Source: an uncultured bacterium
Lineage (GTDB): Bacteria > Actinomycetota > Coriobacteriia > Coriobacteriales > Eggerthellaceae
Assembly (NCBI GenBank): GCA_905215035.1
Contig: CAJMOJ010000024.1
Coordinates: forward strand, 1 to 27,520
Direction: 5' to 3'
Length of the DNA stretch: 27,520 nt
Made by a program: the position numbers and the translations under genes. The notes under the pieces are model-generated. The model did no database searches and was not told where the DNA came from. It saw only the letters and a program-made list of their open reading frames with translations. This document shows positions 8,406-15,614 of the stretch, piece by piece. The stretch's first letter is position 1; each line of letters opens with the position of its first letter.

Positions 8406-8597
8406 TTAAATTTCCTCAACTTCTACCAAATGCTTTACTTTAAAAATCATGCCGCGCACACAGGGATTATCAACCTGATTCACGCTACGACCGATTTTAC
8501 CTAAGCCAAGTGCCTTTAAGGTACGCAACTGGTCATACTTATAACCAATAGGGCTCTTAACTTGAGTAAGGCGAAGAGTCTTTTTAGCGTCAGCCAT
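8406..8597 (-). CDS. rpmD: 50S ribosomal protein L30
   Basis: L30 is a small large-subunit protein at the surface of 23S rRNA. With the ATG at 8597 it has 63 residues, beginning MADAKKTLRLTQ and containing RTLKALGLGKIG, the conserved core. I prefer this ATG over an upstream in-frame TTG because AAGGAG lies 8 bp before it. The ATG shares one base with the rpsE stop (TAATG), which points to translational coupling with S5. Confidence 0.95.
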   Translation of the reverse strand: MADAKKTLRLTQVKSPIGYKYDQLRTLKALGLGKIGRSVNQVDNPCVRGMIFKVKHLVEVEEI

Positions 8598-9124
8598 TAG
8601 TTCTTCTCCTTCCAACCATAAATCTCAGCCACAGAGATACCGCGGCGTGCAGCAACTTCTTCAGGGCTCTGCATTTCTTTCAAACCCTCTGCAGCTGCTT
8701 TAACAATGTTCATAGCATTATCAGTACCTAAAGATTTGGTCAAAACGTCAGTAACGCCTGCCAACTCAAGGACTGCACGAACAGGACCACCAGCGATAAC
8801 GCCAGTACCAGGGGTAGCAGGCTTTAAGAGAACACGACCAGCGCCATACACGCCCATTACCTCATGAGGTAATGTCTTCTCCTCAGTCAGAGGAACGGTA
8901 AACATATTCTTCTTTGCGTCTTCGATACCCTTTTTAATAGCGATGGGCACTTCCTGAGATTTACCCATGCCTACACCTACGCGACCATTGCCATCACCGA
9001 CGACGACGAGTGCAGTTAACGCAAAACGACGACCGCCCTTAACAACTTTGGATACGCGGTTAATATAAACCACACGCTCCTGAAGTTCAGGAACATTGGA
9101 CTGGTTTTCTTGCTTACGAGCCAT
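8597..9124 (-). CDS. rpsE: 30S ribosomal protein S5
   Basis: S5 sits at the mRNA entry site of the small subunit and contributes to decoding accuracy. The 175 residues contain the N-terminal double-stranded RNA-binding-like S5 domain (VYINRVSKVVKGGRRF, then GDGNGRVGVGMGK). The C-terminal domain contains PATPGTGVIAGGPVRAVLE. The N-terminus begins MARKQENQSN. The gene follows rplR by 16 bp and overlaps rpmD by one base. Nothing in the sequence looks unusual for the family. Confidence 0.97.
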   Translation of the reverse strand: MARKQENQSNVPELQERVVYINRVSKVVKGGRRFALTALVVVGDGNGRVGVGMGKSQEVPIAIKKGIEDAKKNMFTVPLTEEKTLPHEVMGVYGAGRVLLKPATPGTGVIAGGPVRAVLELAGVTDVLTKSLGTDNAMNIVKAAAEGLKEMQSPEEVAARRGISVAEIYGWKEKN

Positions 9125-9140
9125 ATAGCCAAACCCTCTC

Positions 9141-9509
9141 TTAGAACTTCAGGCCTGCTTCACGAGCACCATCAGCAACTGCTTTGATGCGACCGTGATA
9201 AAGGTTACCGCCACGGTCAAATACAACCTCAGTGATACCCTTTTCCTGTGCTTTCTTTCCAATGATTGCACCCAATGCAGCAGCACCATCTACGGTAGAA
9301 CCATGCTGATTGGTAGCTTTAAACTCAGGAGCGAGTGTTGAAATTGCACAAATGGTTGTGCCAGTAACATCATCAATTACCTGAGCATACATATTAGCGT
9401 TAGAGCGTGTAATGCACAGACGTGGACGCTCTGCCGTGCCTGAAATCTTACCGCGAACACGAGCGTGGCGGCGACGCAAGCCGGCTTGTTTCTTTTGAAG
9501 TTTCTTCAT
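9141..9509 (-). CDS. rplR: 50S ribosomal protein L18
   Basis: L18 binds 5S rRNA, with L5, and anchors the central protuberance of the large subunit. The 122 residues start with a strongly basic tail (MKKLQKKQAGLRRRHARVRGK). The L18 core follows with RPRLCITRSNANMYAQVIDD and ends GRIKAVADGAREAGLKF, a typical C-terminus. AGGA lies about 9 bp before the ATG. The gene is 31 bp downstream of rplF. Confidence 0.97.
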   Translation of the reverse strand: MKKLQKKQAGLRRRHARVRGKISGTAERPRLCITRSNANMYAQVIDDVTGTTICAISTLAPEFKATNQHGSTVDGAAALGAIIGKKAQEKGITEVVFDRGGNLYHGRIKAVADGAREAGLKF

Positions 9510-9540
9510 GAGTTACATCCTATCATTCAAGCTTTGCGTC

Positions 9541-10083
9541 TTACTCAGACTTAGCAGCCTTACCAAGCTTACGACGTACGTACTCGCCCTCATAGCGAAT
9601 ACCCTTGCCCTTGTAAGGTTCAGGTTTGCGCCATGCACGGATGTTTGCTGCAACCTGTCCAACCTGCTCTTTGGAAATACCAGAAACAACAATCTCAGTT
9701 TGGGTAGGAACCTCAAACGTGATGTTTTCAGGAGCCTTCACAATAACAGGATGAGAATAACCAAGTTGAAGCTCAAGGTCAGAGCCCTTAAGCGCAGCAC
9801 GATAGCCAACGCCAACTAATACAAGCTTTTTAGAAAAGCCTTGGGATACGCCTTCAATCATATTTGAGATCAAAGTACGAGTTAAGCCATGCTGAGATTT
9901 TGCTTCACGAGAATCATCAGGACGCTCAACAATTACATGACCGTCTTCTTCTTTAATGGTCATTAAATCAGAGAAGGTACGGGTCAATTCACCCTTGCTA
10001 CCCTTTACGGTAACCGTGTCACCATTGATGGTAACGTCTACACCAGAAGGAATAGCGATTGGCATCTTACCGATACGAGACAT
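9541..10083 (-). CDS. rplF: 50S ribosomal protein L6
   Basis: L6 binds 23S rRNA near the sarcin-ricin loop and factor-binding site. The 180 residues begin MSRIGKMPIAIPSGVDV and contain the repeated L6 alpha-beta domains. They end with KPEPYKGKGIRYEGE and VRRKLGKAAK, both family hallmarks. A strong Shine-Dalgarno (AAAGGAGG, 6 bp before the ATG) overlaps the tail of rpsH, whose stop is 12 bp away. Confidence 0.97.
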   Translation of the reverse strand: MSRIGKMPIAIPSGVDVTINGDTVTVKGSKGELTRTFSDLMTIKEEDGHVIVERPDDSREAKSQHGLTRTLISNMIEGVSQGFSKKLVLVGVGYRAALKGSDLELQLGYSHPVIVKAPENITFEVPTQTEIVVSGISKEQVGQVAANIRAWRKPEPYKGKGIRYEGEYVRRKLGKAAKSE

Positions 10084-10095
10084 CTCATTCCTCCT

Positions 10096-10494
10096 TTACC
10101 AGATATAGGCGATAACTTCTCCGCCAACGCCCGCCTTGCGTGCGTCACGGTCAGTCATTACGCCTTTGCTCGTTGAAATAATTGCAGTACCTAAACCACC
10201 AAGAACACGAGGAAGCTCGTCTTTGCCCGCATAAATACGCAGACCCGGTTTAGAAATACGCTTAATACCGCGGATAGTGCGGTCTTTTTTCTCACCATAC
10301 TTGAGGGTGATCTCTAAAATATCGCGAGGGGAAGCTGCCTCTACTACAAAGTCAGCGATGTAGCCCTCTTCGCGCATGATGCGTGCGATTTCGACAAGCT
10401 TTTTGCTTGACGGCATAGATACCGTCTGCTTGCCAGCAGAATTTGCGTTACGAACGCGCGTAAGCATATCTGCAATAGGATCAGTCATGCTCAT
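10096..10494 (-). CDS. rpsH: 30S ribosomal protein S8
   Basis: S8 binds the central domain of 16S rRNA and in some bacteria also represses the spc operon by binding its mRNA. I place the start at ATG 10494, giving 132 residues beginning MSMTDPIADMLTRVRNAN. The Shine-Dalgarno AAAGGAG is about 10 bp upstream. The open frame continues upstream, but the extra residues do not resemble S8. The ATG two codons later is an alternative. The 112-bp gap to rpsZ contains only a short 5-bp hairpin. Confidence 0.95.
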   Translation of the reverse strand: MSMTDPIADMLTRVRNANSAGKQTVSMPSSKKLVEIARIMREEGYIADFVVEAASPRDILEITLKYGEKKDRTIRGIKRISKPGLRIYAGKDELPRVLGGLGTAIISTSKGVMTDRDARKAGVGGEVIAYIW

Positions 10495-10606
10495 TGTTTG
10501 TTTTCTCCTTTGTTCGTGATGAGACGATAAGTTGGTTCGCTTGCACCCATAATGCAAACGCCTTCACTCTCGACACTCAAAACGTGACAGTTCTAAACTC
10601 GAATTC

Positions 10607-10792
10607 CTACCAGGATGCTTTGGTCACGCCGGGGAGTTCGCCTGAGTTAGCGAGCTCACGAAGGCAAATACGACACAGACCAAACTTACGGTAGTAAGCA
10701 CGAGGACGACCACAACGAGTACAACGATTGTGGTGGCGAGTCGAGAACTTCGGTTCACGCTTTGCTTTGGCGATCATCGATTTCTTAGCCAT
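10607..10792 (-). CDS. rpsZ: 30S ribosomal protein S14, zinc-binding type
   Basis: S14 supports assembly of the 30S head near the A site. The 61 residues are the short zinc-containing (type Z) form, with C24/C27 (CTRC) and C40/C43 (CRIC). The protein ends GELPGVTKASW, as in the family. A zinc-free paralogue often exists elsewhere in actinobacterial genomes and is used when zinc is scarce; none is visible here. The gene follows rplE by 45 bp. Confidence 0.97.
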   Translation of the reverse strand: MAKKSMIAKAKREPKFSTRHHNRCTRCGRPRAYYRKFGLCRICLRELANSGELPGVTKASW

Positions 10793-10837
10793 TCAAAATC
10801 CTTCTTTCTTATAACTAACCTCAAATGAGTATAGTTG

Positions 10838-11383
10838 CTATTTTTTGAAAGGGAAGTCCAAAGCGTCTAAAAGTGCTTTGGCGCCTTCGTTGGTAGGGGA
10901 AGTGGTAACAAAAGTAATATCCATACCACGAGTGCGGTCAATCTTGTCGTATTCAATTTCAGGGAAGATCAACTGCTCAGTAAGACCCATGGTGTAGTTG
11001 CCACGACCGTCAAAGCTGTTTGGATTTAAACCACGGAAGTCACGAACGCGAGGAAGAGCAACGCTCATCAAACGATCCAAGAACTCCCACATGCGATCAC
11101 CACGAAGGGTAACCTTACATCCAATAGCTTGACCCTCACGAAGATGGAAACCAGCAATGGATTTCTTAGCACGCGTAATCATTGGCTGCTGGCCAGTGAT
11201 AGCACGCATGTCAGCAATAGCACCATCAAGCAACTTAGAATCACCTGCTGCCTTACCAACACCCATGTTGACTACAATCTTCTCCAAGCGAGGAACTTGA
11301 TTGATGTTCTCACAACCGAGTTCTTCATTGAGCTTGGCTACTACTTCGTTTTGATACTTTTCTTTCAAACGAGGAGTGGTCAT
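10838..11383 (-). CDS. rplE: 50S ribosomal protein L5
   Basis: L5 binds 5S rRNA and contacts the P-site tRNA and the small subunit through the central protuberance. The 181 residues include MTTPRLKEKYQNEV, EKIVVNMGVGKA, PRVRDFRGLN and GLTEQLIFPEI, all expected. It is preceded by an unusually long (196 bp) gap containing four hairpins, so it may be regulated apart from rplX. The ribosome-binding site (GAAAGG, roughly 11 bp before the ATG) is modest. Confidence 0.97.
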   Translation of the reverse strand: MTTPRLKEKYQNEVVAKLNEELGCENINQVPRLEKIVVNMGVGKAAGDSKLLDGAIADMRAITGQQPMITRAKKSIAGFHLREGQAIGCKVTLRGDRMWEFLDRLMSVALPRVRDFRGLNPNSFDGRGNYTMGLTEQLIFPEIEYDKIDRTRGMDITFVTTSPTNEGAKALLDALDFPFKK

Positions 11384-11415
11384 TGTTTCTCAATACCTTT
11401 CAAACGATGAATTAA

Positions 11416-11535
11416 ATGCCAGATTACCGACCTGGCATCCCCTACTATCCAAATAGGGGTCATATGATAAAGAAACATCGCAAGGGCTGCCGTGTTTCTT
11501 TCCAACAATCTAATCGCCCGATTCGATTAGATTGT
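11416..11535 (-). promoter_or_regulatory. four tandem hairpins between rplX and rplE
   Basis: In minus-strand order: a perfect 12-bp stem with a 7-nt loop (11524-11535 with 11505-11516), a 9-bp stem (11493-11501 with 11469-11477), a 6-bp stem (11454-11459 with 11439-11444, CCCCTA/TAGGGG), and a 7-bp stem (11432-11438 with 11416-11422, ATGCCAG/CTGGCAT). No U-tract follows any of them, which argues against intrinsic termination. The array fills most of the gap and ends 33 bp before the rplE ATG. Confidence 0.6.
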
Positions 11536-11579
11536 AGAAAGCGCACACGTAACAAGCCCTCGTACGATGTCTTTATGCC

Positions 11580-11897
11580 TTAATCAATATCCGCGCCACA
11601 CTTCTTGCAAACACGAACTTTTTTGCCGCCATCACGCTTAACATTAACGCGGGTAGGCTGCTTGCATGAGGGGCAAATCACCATAACGTTAGAAACGTGA
11701 ATTGGTGCCTCTACGTGGGAAATGCCACCCTGAGGGTTGTCTTGAGTAGGACGCATTGCTTTTTTGACAATATTGATACCCTCAACGGTTACACGCTGTG
11801 CAGCAGGATGAGCAGCGATTACAATACCCTCTTCGCCTTTTGCTTTACCAGCGAGAACCTTTACCTTATCGCCCTTTTTGATGTTCATACTTGACAT
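11580..11897 (-). CDS. rplX: 50S ribosomal protein L24 with zinc ribbon
   Basis: L24 is an early assembly protein close to the peptide exit tunnel. The 105 residues start with the KOW segment (NIKKGDKVKVLAGKAKGEEG). They carry a C-terminal extension with two cysteine pairs, C75/C78 (CPSC) and C97/C100 (CKKC), predicting a zinc ribbon. Such zinc-bearing L24 forms are known in actinobacteria and some other Gram-positives. AAAGGAG lies 7 bp before the ATG, and rplN is 12 bp upstream. Confidence 0.96.
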   Translation of the reverse strand: MSSMNIKKGDKVKVLAGKAKGEEGIVIAAHPAAQRVTVEGINIVKKAMRPTQDNPQGGISHVEAPIHVSNVMVICPSCKQPTRVNVKRDGGKKVRVCKKCGADID

Positions 11898-11909
11898 GGA
11901 ATCTCTCCT

Positions 11910-12278
11910 TTAGAGCGTCTCAGGTGCCAGGGACACGATCTTCATGTACTTCTTGTCGCGAAGCTCACGTGCAACTGGGCCAAAAATACGCGTGCCACGA
12001 GGTGCGCCATTTGCGTCAATCAAAACAGCAGCGTTTTGGTCAAATTTAATATAGCTGCCATCGTTGCGACGAACTTCCTTTTTAACGCGCACAACTACGC
12101 AGCGTACAACATCGCCCTTTTTGACGTTGCCGTTTGGCATGGCCTCTTTAACGCTGCAAATGATGACATCACCAAGACCAGCGTAACGGCGCTTAGAGCC
12201 ACCCAAGACCTTGATGCACTGCACCTTGCGTGCGCCGGAGTTATCAGCAACGGCGAGCATGCTCTGCATTTGAATCAT
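11910..12278 (-). CDS. rplN: 50S ribosomal protein L14
   Basis: L14 lies on the subunit interface and forms bridges to 16S rRNA. The 122 residues begin MIQMQSMLAVADNSGARK and contain KGDVVRCVVVRVKKEVRRNDG and GTRIFGPVARELRDK, all near-invariant. It follows rpsQ with a 60-bp gap in which I see no structure beyond an AAAGG ribosome-binding site. Confidence 0.98.
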   Translation of the reverse strand: MIQMQSMLAVADNSGARKVQCIKVLGGSKRRYAGLGDVIICSVKEAMPNGNVKKGDVVRCVVVRVKKEVRRNDGSYIKFDQNAAVLIDANGAPRGTRIFGPVARELRDKKYMKIVSLAPETL

Positions 12279-12338
12279 TTTGCTAAACCTTTCGAATTAA
12301 AACTAAGTTACGTAGCGATGGAAATAACCCAATCGAAC

Positions 12339-12599
12339 TTACTTAGCCTTCTCTACGATGTCTAAGAGGCGCCAACGCTTCATCTTAGATAAGGGGCGGG
12401 TTTCCATAATTGTTACGGTATCGCCTACGCCTGCTTCATTGTTCTCATCGTGAGCATGAAGCTTTTTGGTGCTGTTAACCATTTTGCCGTAAACAGGATG
12501 AGGTTTACGCTCATGGATTTGCACAACGATAGTCTTATCGCCAGCAGCACTCACAACCACACCCTGGCGAACCTTGCGAGAATTGCGTTCTTCAGACAT
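12339..12599 (-). CDS. rpsQ: 30S ribosomal protein S17
   Basis: S17 is a primary binder of the 5' domain of 16S rRNA and nucleates 30S assembly. The 86 residues contain RKVRQGVVVSAAGDKTIVV, then HPVYGK, HDENNEAGVGDTVTIMETRPLSK and KRWRLLDIVEKAK. AAAGG lies about 10 bp before the ATG. The gene is 35 bp after rpmC. Confidence 0.97.
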   Translation of the reverse strand: MSEERNSRKVRQGVVVSAAGDKTIVVQIHERKPHPVYGKMVNSTKKLHAHDENNEAGVGDTVTIMETRPLSKMKRWRLLDIVEKAK

Positions 12600-12634
12600 A
12601 TATTCTCTACCTTTCTACATAGGTCGCGATTTGG

Positions 12635-12829
12635 CTACGCGCTCAATTCACGAGCACGCATCTCAGTCTGGATGCGAGCGATGTCTTTCTTTACCTGGGC
12701 AATACGAGCGGTATTTTCAAGTTGGCCCGTTGCCATTTGGAAGCGCAGATTAAACAGCTCTGCACGTGCGTCTTTAAGCTTCGACTGCAGATCTTCAGCC
12801 GAGAGTTCGCGGATTTCTGCTGCCTTCAT
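12635..12829 (-). CDS. rpmC: 50S ribosomal protein L29
   Basis: L29 is a small helical-hairpin protein at the exit-tunnel rim, where it contacts L23 and helps form the docking site for trigger factor and SRP. The 64 residues contain MKAAEIRELSAEDLQ, LFNLRFQMATGQLEN and ARIAQVKKDIARI. The ATG directly abuts the rplP stop codon with no intervening base, so ribosomes probably reinitiate from L16. The ribosome-binding site AGGAA lies inside the end of rplP. Confidence 0.97.
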   Translation of the reverse strand: MKAAEIRELSAEDLQSKLKDARAELFNLRFQMATGQLENTARIAQVKKDIARIQTEMRARELSA

Positions 12830-13252
12830 TTATTCCTGCCCTTCCGTTTCACGCTTAACGATCTTGCACTTGATTGGCAATTTATTGATCGCAAGACGCA
12901 ATGCATCGCGAGCGGTTTCTTCATCAACGCCGTCAATCTCAAACATGATACGGCCAGGTTTTACAACTGCTACCCAACCCTCTGGGTTACCTTTACCTTT
13001 ACCCATACGAGTTTCAGCAGGCTTTTGAGTAATTGGCTTGTCAGGGAAGATGGTGATCCATACGTTACCAGTACGGTTCATGCGACGAGTCATTGCAATA
13101 CGAGCAGCCTCGATTTGGCGGTTTGTAATCCAATGACGATCACATGCCTGAATACCCCATGAGCCAAAGTTCAATTTGGTACCGCCCTTAGCGTTACCCT
13201 TCATAGAACCACGTTGAACCTTGCGGTGCTTAACGCGCTTAGGTACTAACAT
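12830..13252 (-). CDS. rplP: 50S ribosomal protein L16
   Basis: L16 helps position tRNA at the A and P sites and organises the 23S rRNA helices around the peptidyl transferase centre. The 140 residues begin MLVPKRVKHRKVQRG and include GTKLNFGSWGIQA, TRRMNRTGNVWI and PDKPITQKPAETRMGKGKG, the family signature. Its ATG shares one base with the rpsC stop (TAATG), another coupled junction. Confidence 0.98.
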   Translation of the reverse strand: MLVPKRVKHRKVQRGSMKGNAKGGTKLNFGSWGIQACDRHWITNRQIEAARIAMTRRMNRTGNVWITIFPDKPITQKPAETRMGKGKGNPEGWVAVVKPGRIMFEIDGVDEETARDALRLAINKLPIKCKIVKRETEGQE

Positions 13253-13962
13253 TATTTAGCCTCCCTATCGTTATTGCGGCGACGGGAACGGTTTGGACGA
13301 GAAGAGCCTTCCAAAGCAGGCTGTGGAGCCTTTTGTCCAGGAAGTACTTCACCGTGATACACCCATACCTGGATACCAATAGAACCCATGGTGGTTGCAG
13401 CGGTTGCGAAACCGTAGTCGATCTTTGCACGAAGCGTGTGCAGAGGCACACGACCTTCACGATACCATTCACGGCGGCTCATCTCAGCGCCACCCAAACG
13501 GCCTGAACACTGAATACGGATGCCTTTAGCGCCAGACTTGCGTGCAGATTGAACTGCTTTGCGCATAGCACGACGGAAAGCAACACGATTTTCCAATTGC
13601 TCAGCAATTGACTGAGCAATAAGGTTTGCATCCAACTCAGGACGCTTTACCTCAATAACCTCAACGGAAACCGGGCCGTTAGCAATTGTGGCAAGCTTCT
13701 TGCGCAAAGCATCAACCTCTGCACCCTTCTTACCAATAACGACACCAGGACGTGAAGTGGTGATGATAACTTTGATCTTGTCACCAGCACGCTCAATTTC
13801 AATACGAGAAACGGCGGCATGGGCCAATTGCTTTTTTAAGAACTTGCGGATAGCCAAGTCATTCTCAAGGTTTTTTGCATAGTCCTTGTCTGAATACCAA
13901 CGGCTGCGCCAGTCTTCAGTTACGCCAAGGCGAAAACCAGTAGGGTTTACCTTCTGACCCAT
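13252..13962 (-). CDS. rpsC: 30S ribosomal protein S3
   Basis: S3 lines the mRNA entry tunnel with S4 and S5 and has helicase-assisting residues. The 236 residues begin MGQKVNPTGFRLGVTEDW. They contain a KH domain with the GxxG-type loop (VIGKKGAEVDALRKKL) and a C-terminal S3 domain (GRLGGAEMSRREWYREGRVPLHTLRA). The short basic tail (RPNRSRRRNND) is common. A strong AGGAGG lies 7 bp before the ATG, and rplV ends 2 bp upstream. Confidence 0.98.
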   Translation of the reverse strand: MGQKVNPTGFRLGVTEDWRSRWYSDKDYAKNLENDLAIRKFLKKQLAHAAVSRIEIERAGDKIKVIITTSRPGVVIGKKGAEVDALRKKLATIANGPVSVEVIEVKRPELDANLIAQSIAEQLENRVAFRRAMRKAVQSARKSGAKGIRIQCSGRLGGAEMSRREWYREGRVPLHTLRAKIDYGFATAATTMGSIGIQVWVYHGEVLPGQKAPQPALEGSSRPNRSRRRNNDREAK

Positions 13963-13964
13963 TA

Positions 13965-14306
13965 CTATGCCTCCTCTCGGGTAGATACGATTACCGTAAT
14001 GTGGCTTGTACGTTTACGGATGCGAGATGCAGAACCTTTTGCGCGTGGAGTAAAACGCTTTAATGTTGGTCCCTCATCGGCATAGCATGCAGAAACGTAG
14101 AGGCTCTCTGGGTTAGTAATGCCCTTTTGACCAGCATTAGCAACTGCTGAATTCAGGGTCTTTTCGATGATCTCTGCGACAGCACGATTAGTAAATGCCA
14201 AAGTCTCTTGTGCTTTTACCACGTTCTTGCCGCGGATTTGATCCAATACAATACGTGCTTTACGAGGAGAAACACGTACGTAGCGGGTTACTGCTTTAGC
14301 TTCCAT
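13965..14306 (-). CDS. rplV: 50S ribosomal protein L22
   Basis: L22 extends a beta-hairpin into the peptide exit tunnel and is a known site of macrolide-resistance mutations. The 113 residues contain TRYVRVSPRKARIVLDQIRGK, the central helix region, and the tunnel hairpin (GPTLKRFTPRAKGSASRIRKRTSHITV). I see no insertion or deletion in the hairpin. It lies 13 bp after rpsS. Confidence 0.97.
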   Translation of the reverse strand: MEAKAVTRYVRVSPRKARIVLDQIRGKNVVKAQETLAFTNRAVAEIIEKTLNSAVANAGQKGITNPESLYVSACYADEGPTLKRFTPRAKGSASRIRKRTSHITVIVSTREEA

Positions 14307-14319
14307 GTTTCACCCTCTC

Positions 14320-14577
14320 CTACTTGTCGTGGCCACGGAAAGTACGCGTTGGTGCGAACTCACCAAGTTTGTGGCCAACCATGGACTCAGAAATGTATAC
14401 CGGTACGTGCTTGCGACCATCGTAAACAGCAATGGTATGACCAACCATTTCTGGGAAGATGGTGGAAGAACGAGACCAGGTTTTGATAACTTGCTTGTCG
14501 CCTGATTCGTTCATCGCAATGATGCGACTTAAGAGGCGAGGCTCCACATAGGGGCCTTTTTTCAAACTTCTGCTCAA
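14320..14577 (-). CDS. rpsS: 30S ribosomal protein S19 (TTG start)
   Basis: S19 lies in the 30S head and forms bridges to the large subunit. The 85 residues begin MSRSLKKGPYVEPRLLSRI, which matches the conserved N-terminus. The codon at that position is TTG, with AGGAG 5 bp upstream, so this is a non-ATG start. The remainder (TWSRSSTIFPEMVGHTIAVYDGRKHVPV, split by conserved turns) is typical. The gene follows rplB by 24 bp. Confidence 0.96.
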   Translation of the reverse strand: MSRSLKKGPYVEPRLLSRIIAMNESGDKQVIKTWSRSSTIFPEMVGHTIAVYDGRKHVPVYISESMVGHKLGEFAPTRTFRGHDK

Positions 14578-14601
14578 TGTATCTCCTAAAACGCTCGTGC
14601 G

Positions 14602-15432
14602 CTACTTCTTGCGACGACGAATAATCAAACGGCTTGAAGCCTTCTTGGGGTTGCGTGTGCGATGACCCTTGGTAGGAACACCCCATGGGGTAACAGGATG
14701 ACGACCTGCTGATTTATTCTTACCTTCACCACCACCATGTGGGTGATCAACAGGGTTCATAACCGTACCACGAACACTGGGGCGAATACCCTTCCAGCGA
14801 TTACGGCCTGCTTTACCAATCTTGATGTTGCCATGCTCAGAGTTGCCAACTTCACCGATGGTTGCGCGGCAGGTTACTAAAACACGACGCATTTCTGAAG
14901 ATGGCATACGAAGGATTGCATAATCTCCTTCTTTACCCATCAACTGAATTGAGGTACCTGCAGAACGAGCAAGTGCTGCGCCACGGCCAGGCTGAAGCTC
15001 AACAGCGTGGATCAAAGTACCTACAGGAATATTTGCCAGAGGCAATGCGTTGCCTGGCTTAATGTCAGCGTCAGGACCAGAAACGATGGTCTCGCCAACT
15101 TTGAGGCCCTTAGGCTGCAAAATGTAGCGCTTCTCGCCATCTACATAGTGCAAAAGCGCAATACGTGCAGAACGATTAGGATCGTACTCGATGGTAGCTA
15201 CCTTTGCAGGAATACCATCCTTGTTGCGCTTAAAGTCAATAACACGATAACGACGCTTTACACCGCCACCCTGATGACGGGTAGTGATGCGGCCGTTGTT
15301 GTTACGACCTGCTTTTTGTGGCAGTGGCTTGAGCAAAGACTTTTCTGGCGTAGTGCTGGTAATATCAGCAAAGTCAGAAACAGTCTGAAAGCGCCTGCCT
15401 GGGCTGGTGGGCTTGAACTGCTTTACTCCCAT
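14602..15432 (-). CDS. rplB: 50S ribosomal protein L2
   Basis: L2 is a primary 23S rRNA binder needed for subunit association and peptidyl transferase activity. With the ATG at 15432 it has 276 residues, starting MGVKQFKPTSPGRRFQTV. The frame stays open upstream for 14 further codons, but these are not L2-like. AAAGGA lies 5 bp before this ATG. The C-terminal signature HPHGGGEGK is present, including the histidine implicated near the peptidyl transferase centre. Here rplB is the first gene of its transcription unit, separated from rplW by three unrelated genes, and has its own promoter and a roughly 147-nt leader. Confidence 0.97.
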   Translation of the reverse strand: MGVKQFKPTSPGRRFQTVSDFADITSTTPEKSLLKPLPQKAGRNNNGRITTRHQGGGVKRRYRVIDFKRNKDGIPAKVATIEYDPNRSARIALLHYVDGEKRYILQPKGLKVGETIVSGPDADIKPGNALPLANIPVGTLIHAVELQPGRGAALARSAGTSIQLMGKEGDYAILRMPSSEMRRVLVTCRATIGEVGNSEHGNIKIGKAGRNRWKGIRPSVRGTVMNPVDHPHGGGEGKNKSAGRHPVTPWGVPTKGHRTRNPKKASSRLIIRRRKK

Positions 15433-15461
15433 TACTTTCCTTTCTACGGACAAAACATGCT

Positions 15462-15563
15462 TCATTTTGTCCACTCATGTATGTGGTCTCCATCACCGCC
15501 AAGAAGACTTTTGGGAGAAAGTCTCCGACGACTCCGAGTTTCCACGCGTCCGGGTGTATCCAT
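15462..15563 (-). other. possible leader ORF before rplB, starting MDTPGRV
   Basis: An ATG at 15563 opens a 33-codon frame that ends with TGA 29 bp before the rplB ATG. The product would start MDTPGRVETRSRRRLSP, arginine-rich near the middle. There is no convincing Shine-Dalgarno before the ATG, so translation is doubtful. Its first seven codons are identical to those of a frame upstream of rpsL (24895-24942). It could be a regulatory leader peptide or an accident of the shared DNA element. Confidence 0.22.
15542..15563 (-). repeat. 22-bp element, copy 1 (upstream of rplB)
   Basis: On the minus strand this reads ATGGATACACCC followed by GGACGCGTGG. It is identical over 22 bp to 24921-24942 upstream of rpsL, and the identity stops on both sides. 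Here it lies about 16 nt downstream of the predicted transcription start, inside the leader RNA. Confidence 0.9.
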
Positions 15564-15585
15564 CAATAACCAGACGCAAACGAAA

Positions 15586-15614
15586 AGTATAGGGCCAAAG
15601 AGTGAGTAATGCAA
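15586..15614 (-). promoter_or_regulatory. promoter of the rplB-adk transcription unit
   Basis: On the minus strand, TTGCAT (15609-15614) and TATACT (15586-15591) are separated by exactly 17 bp, a good sigma-70/SigA match. It drives rplB and the 18 downstream genes, replacing the read-through from rplW found when the S10 cluster is intact. Confidence 0.78.

Larger units (their letters stand above)
15433..15579 (-). promoter_or_regulatory. structured 5' leader of rplB
   Basis: Assuming transcription starts about 7 nt past the -10 box, the leader is roughly 147 nt. It begins with an 8-bp stem (15570-15577 with 15546-15553, one G-U pair) that spans most of the shared 22-bp element. A perfect 7-bp hairpin with a 6-nt loop follows (15505-15511 with 15518-15524). 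It ends at the rplB ribosome-binding site. Ribosomal-protein autoregulation is an obvious possibility but is not shown. Confidence 0.5.
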
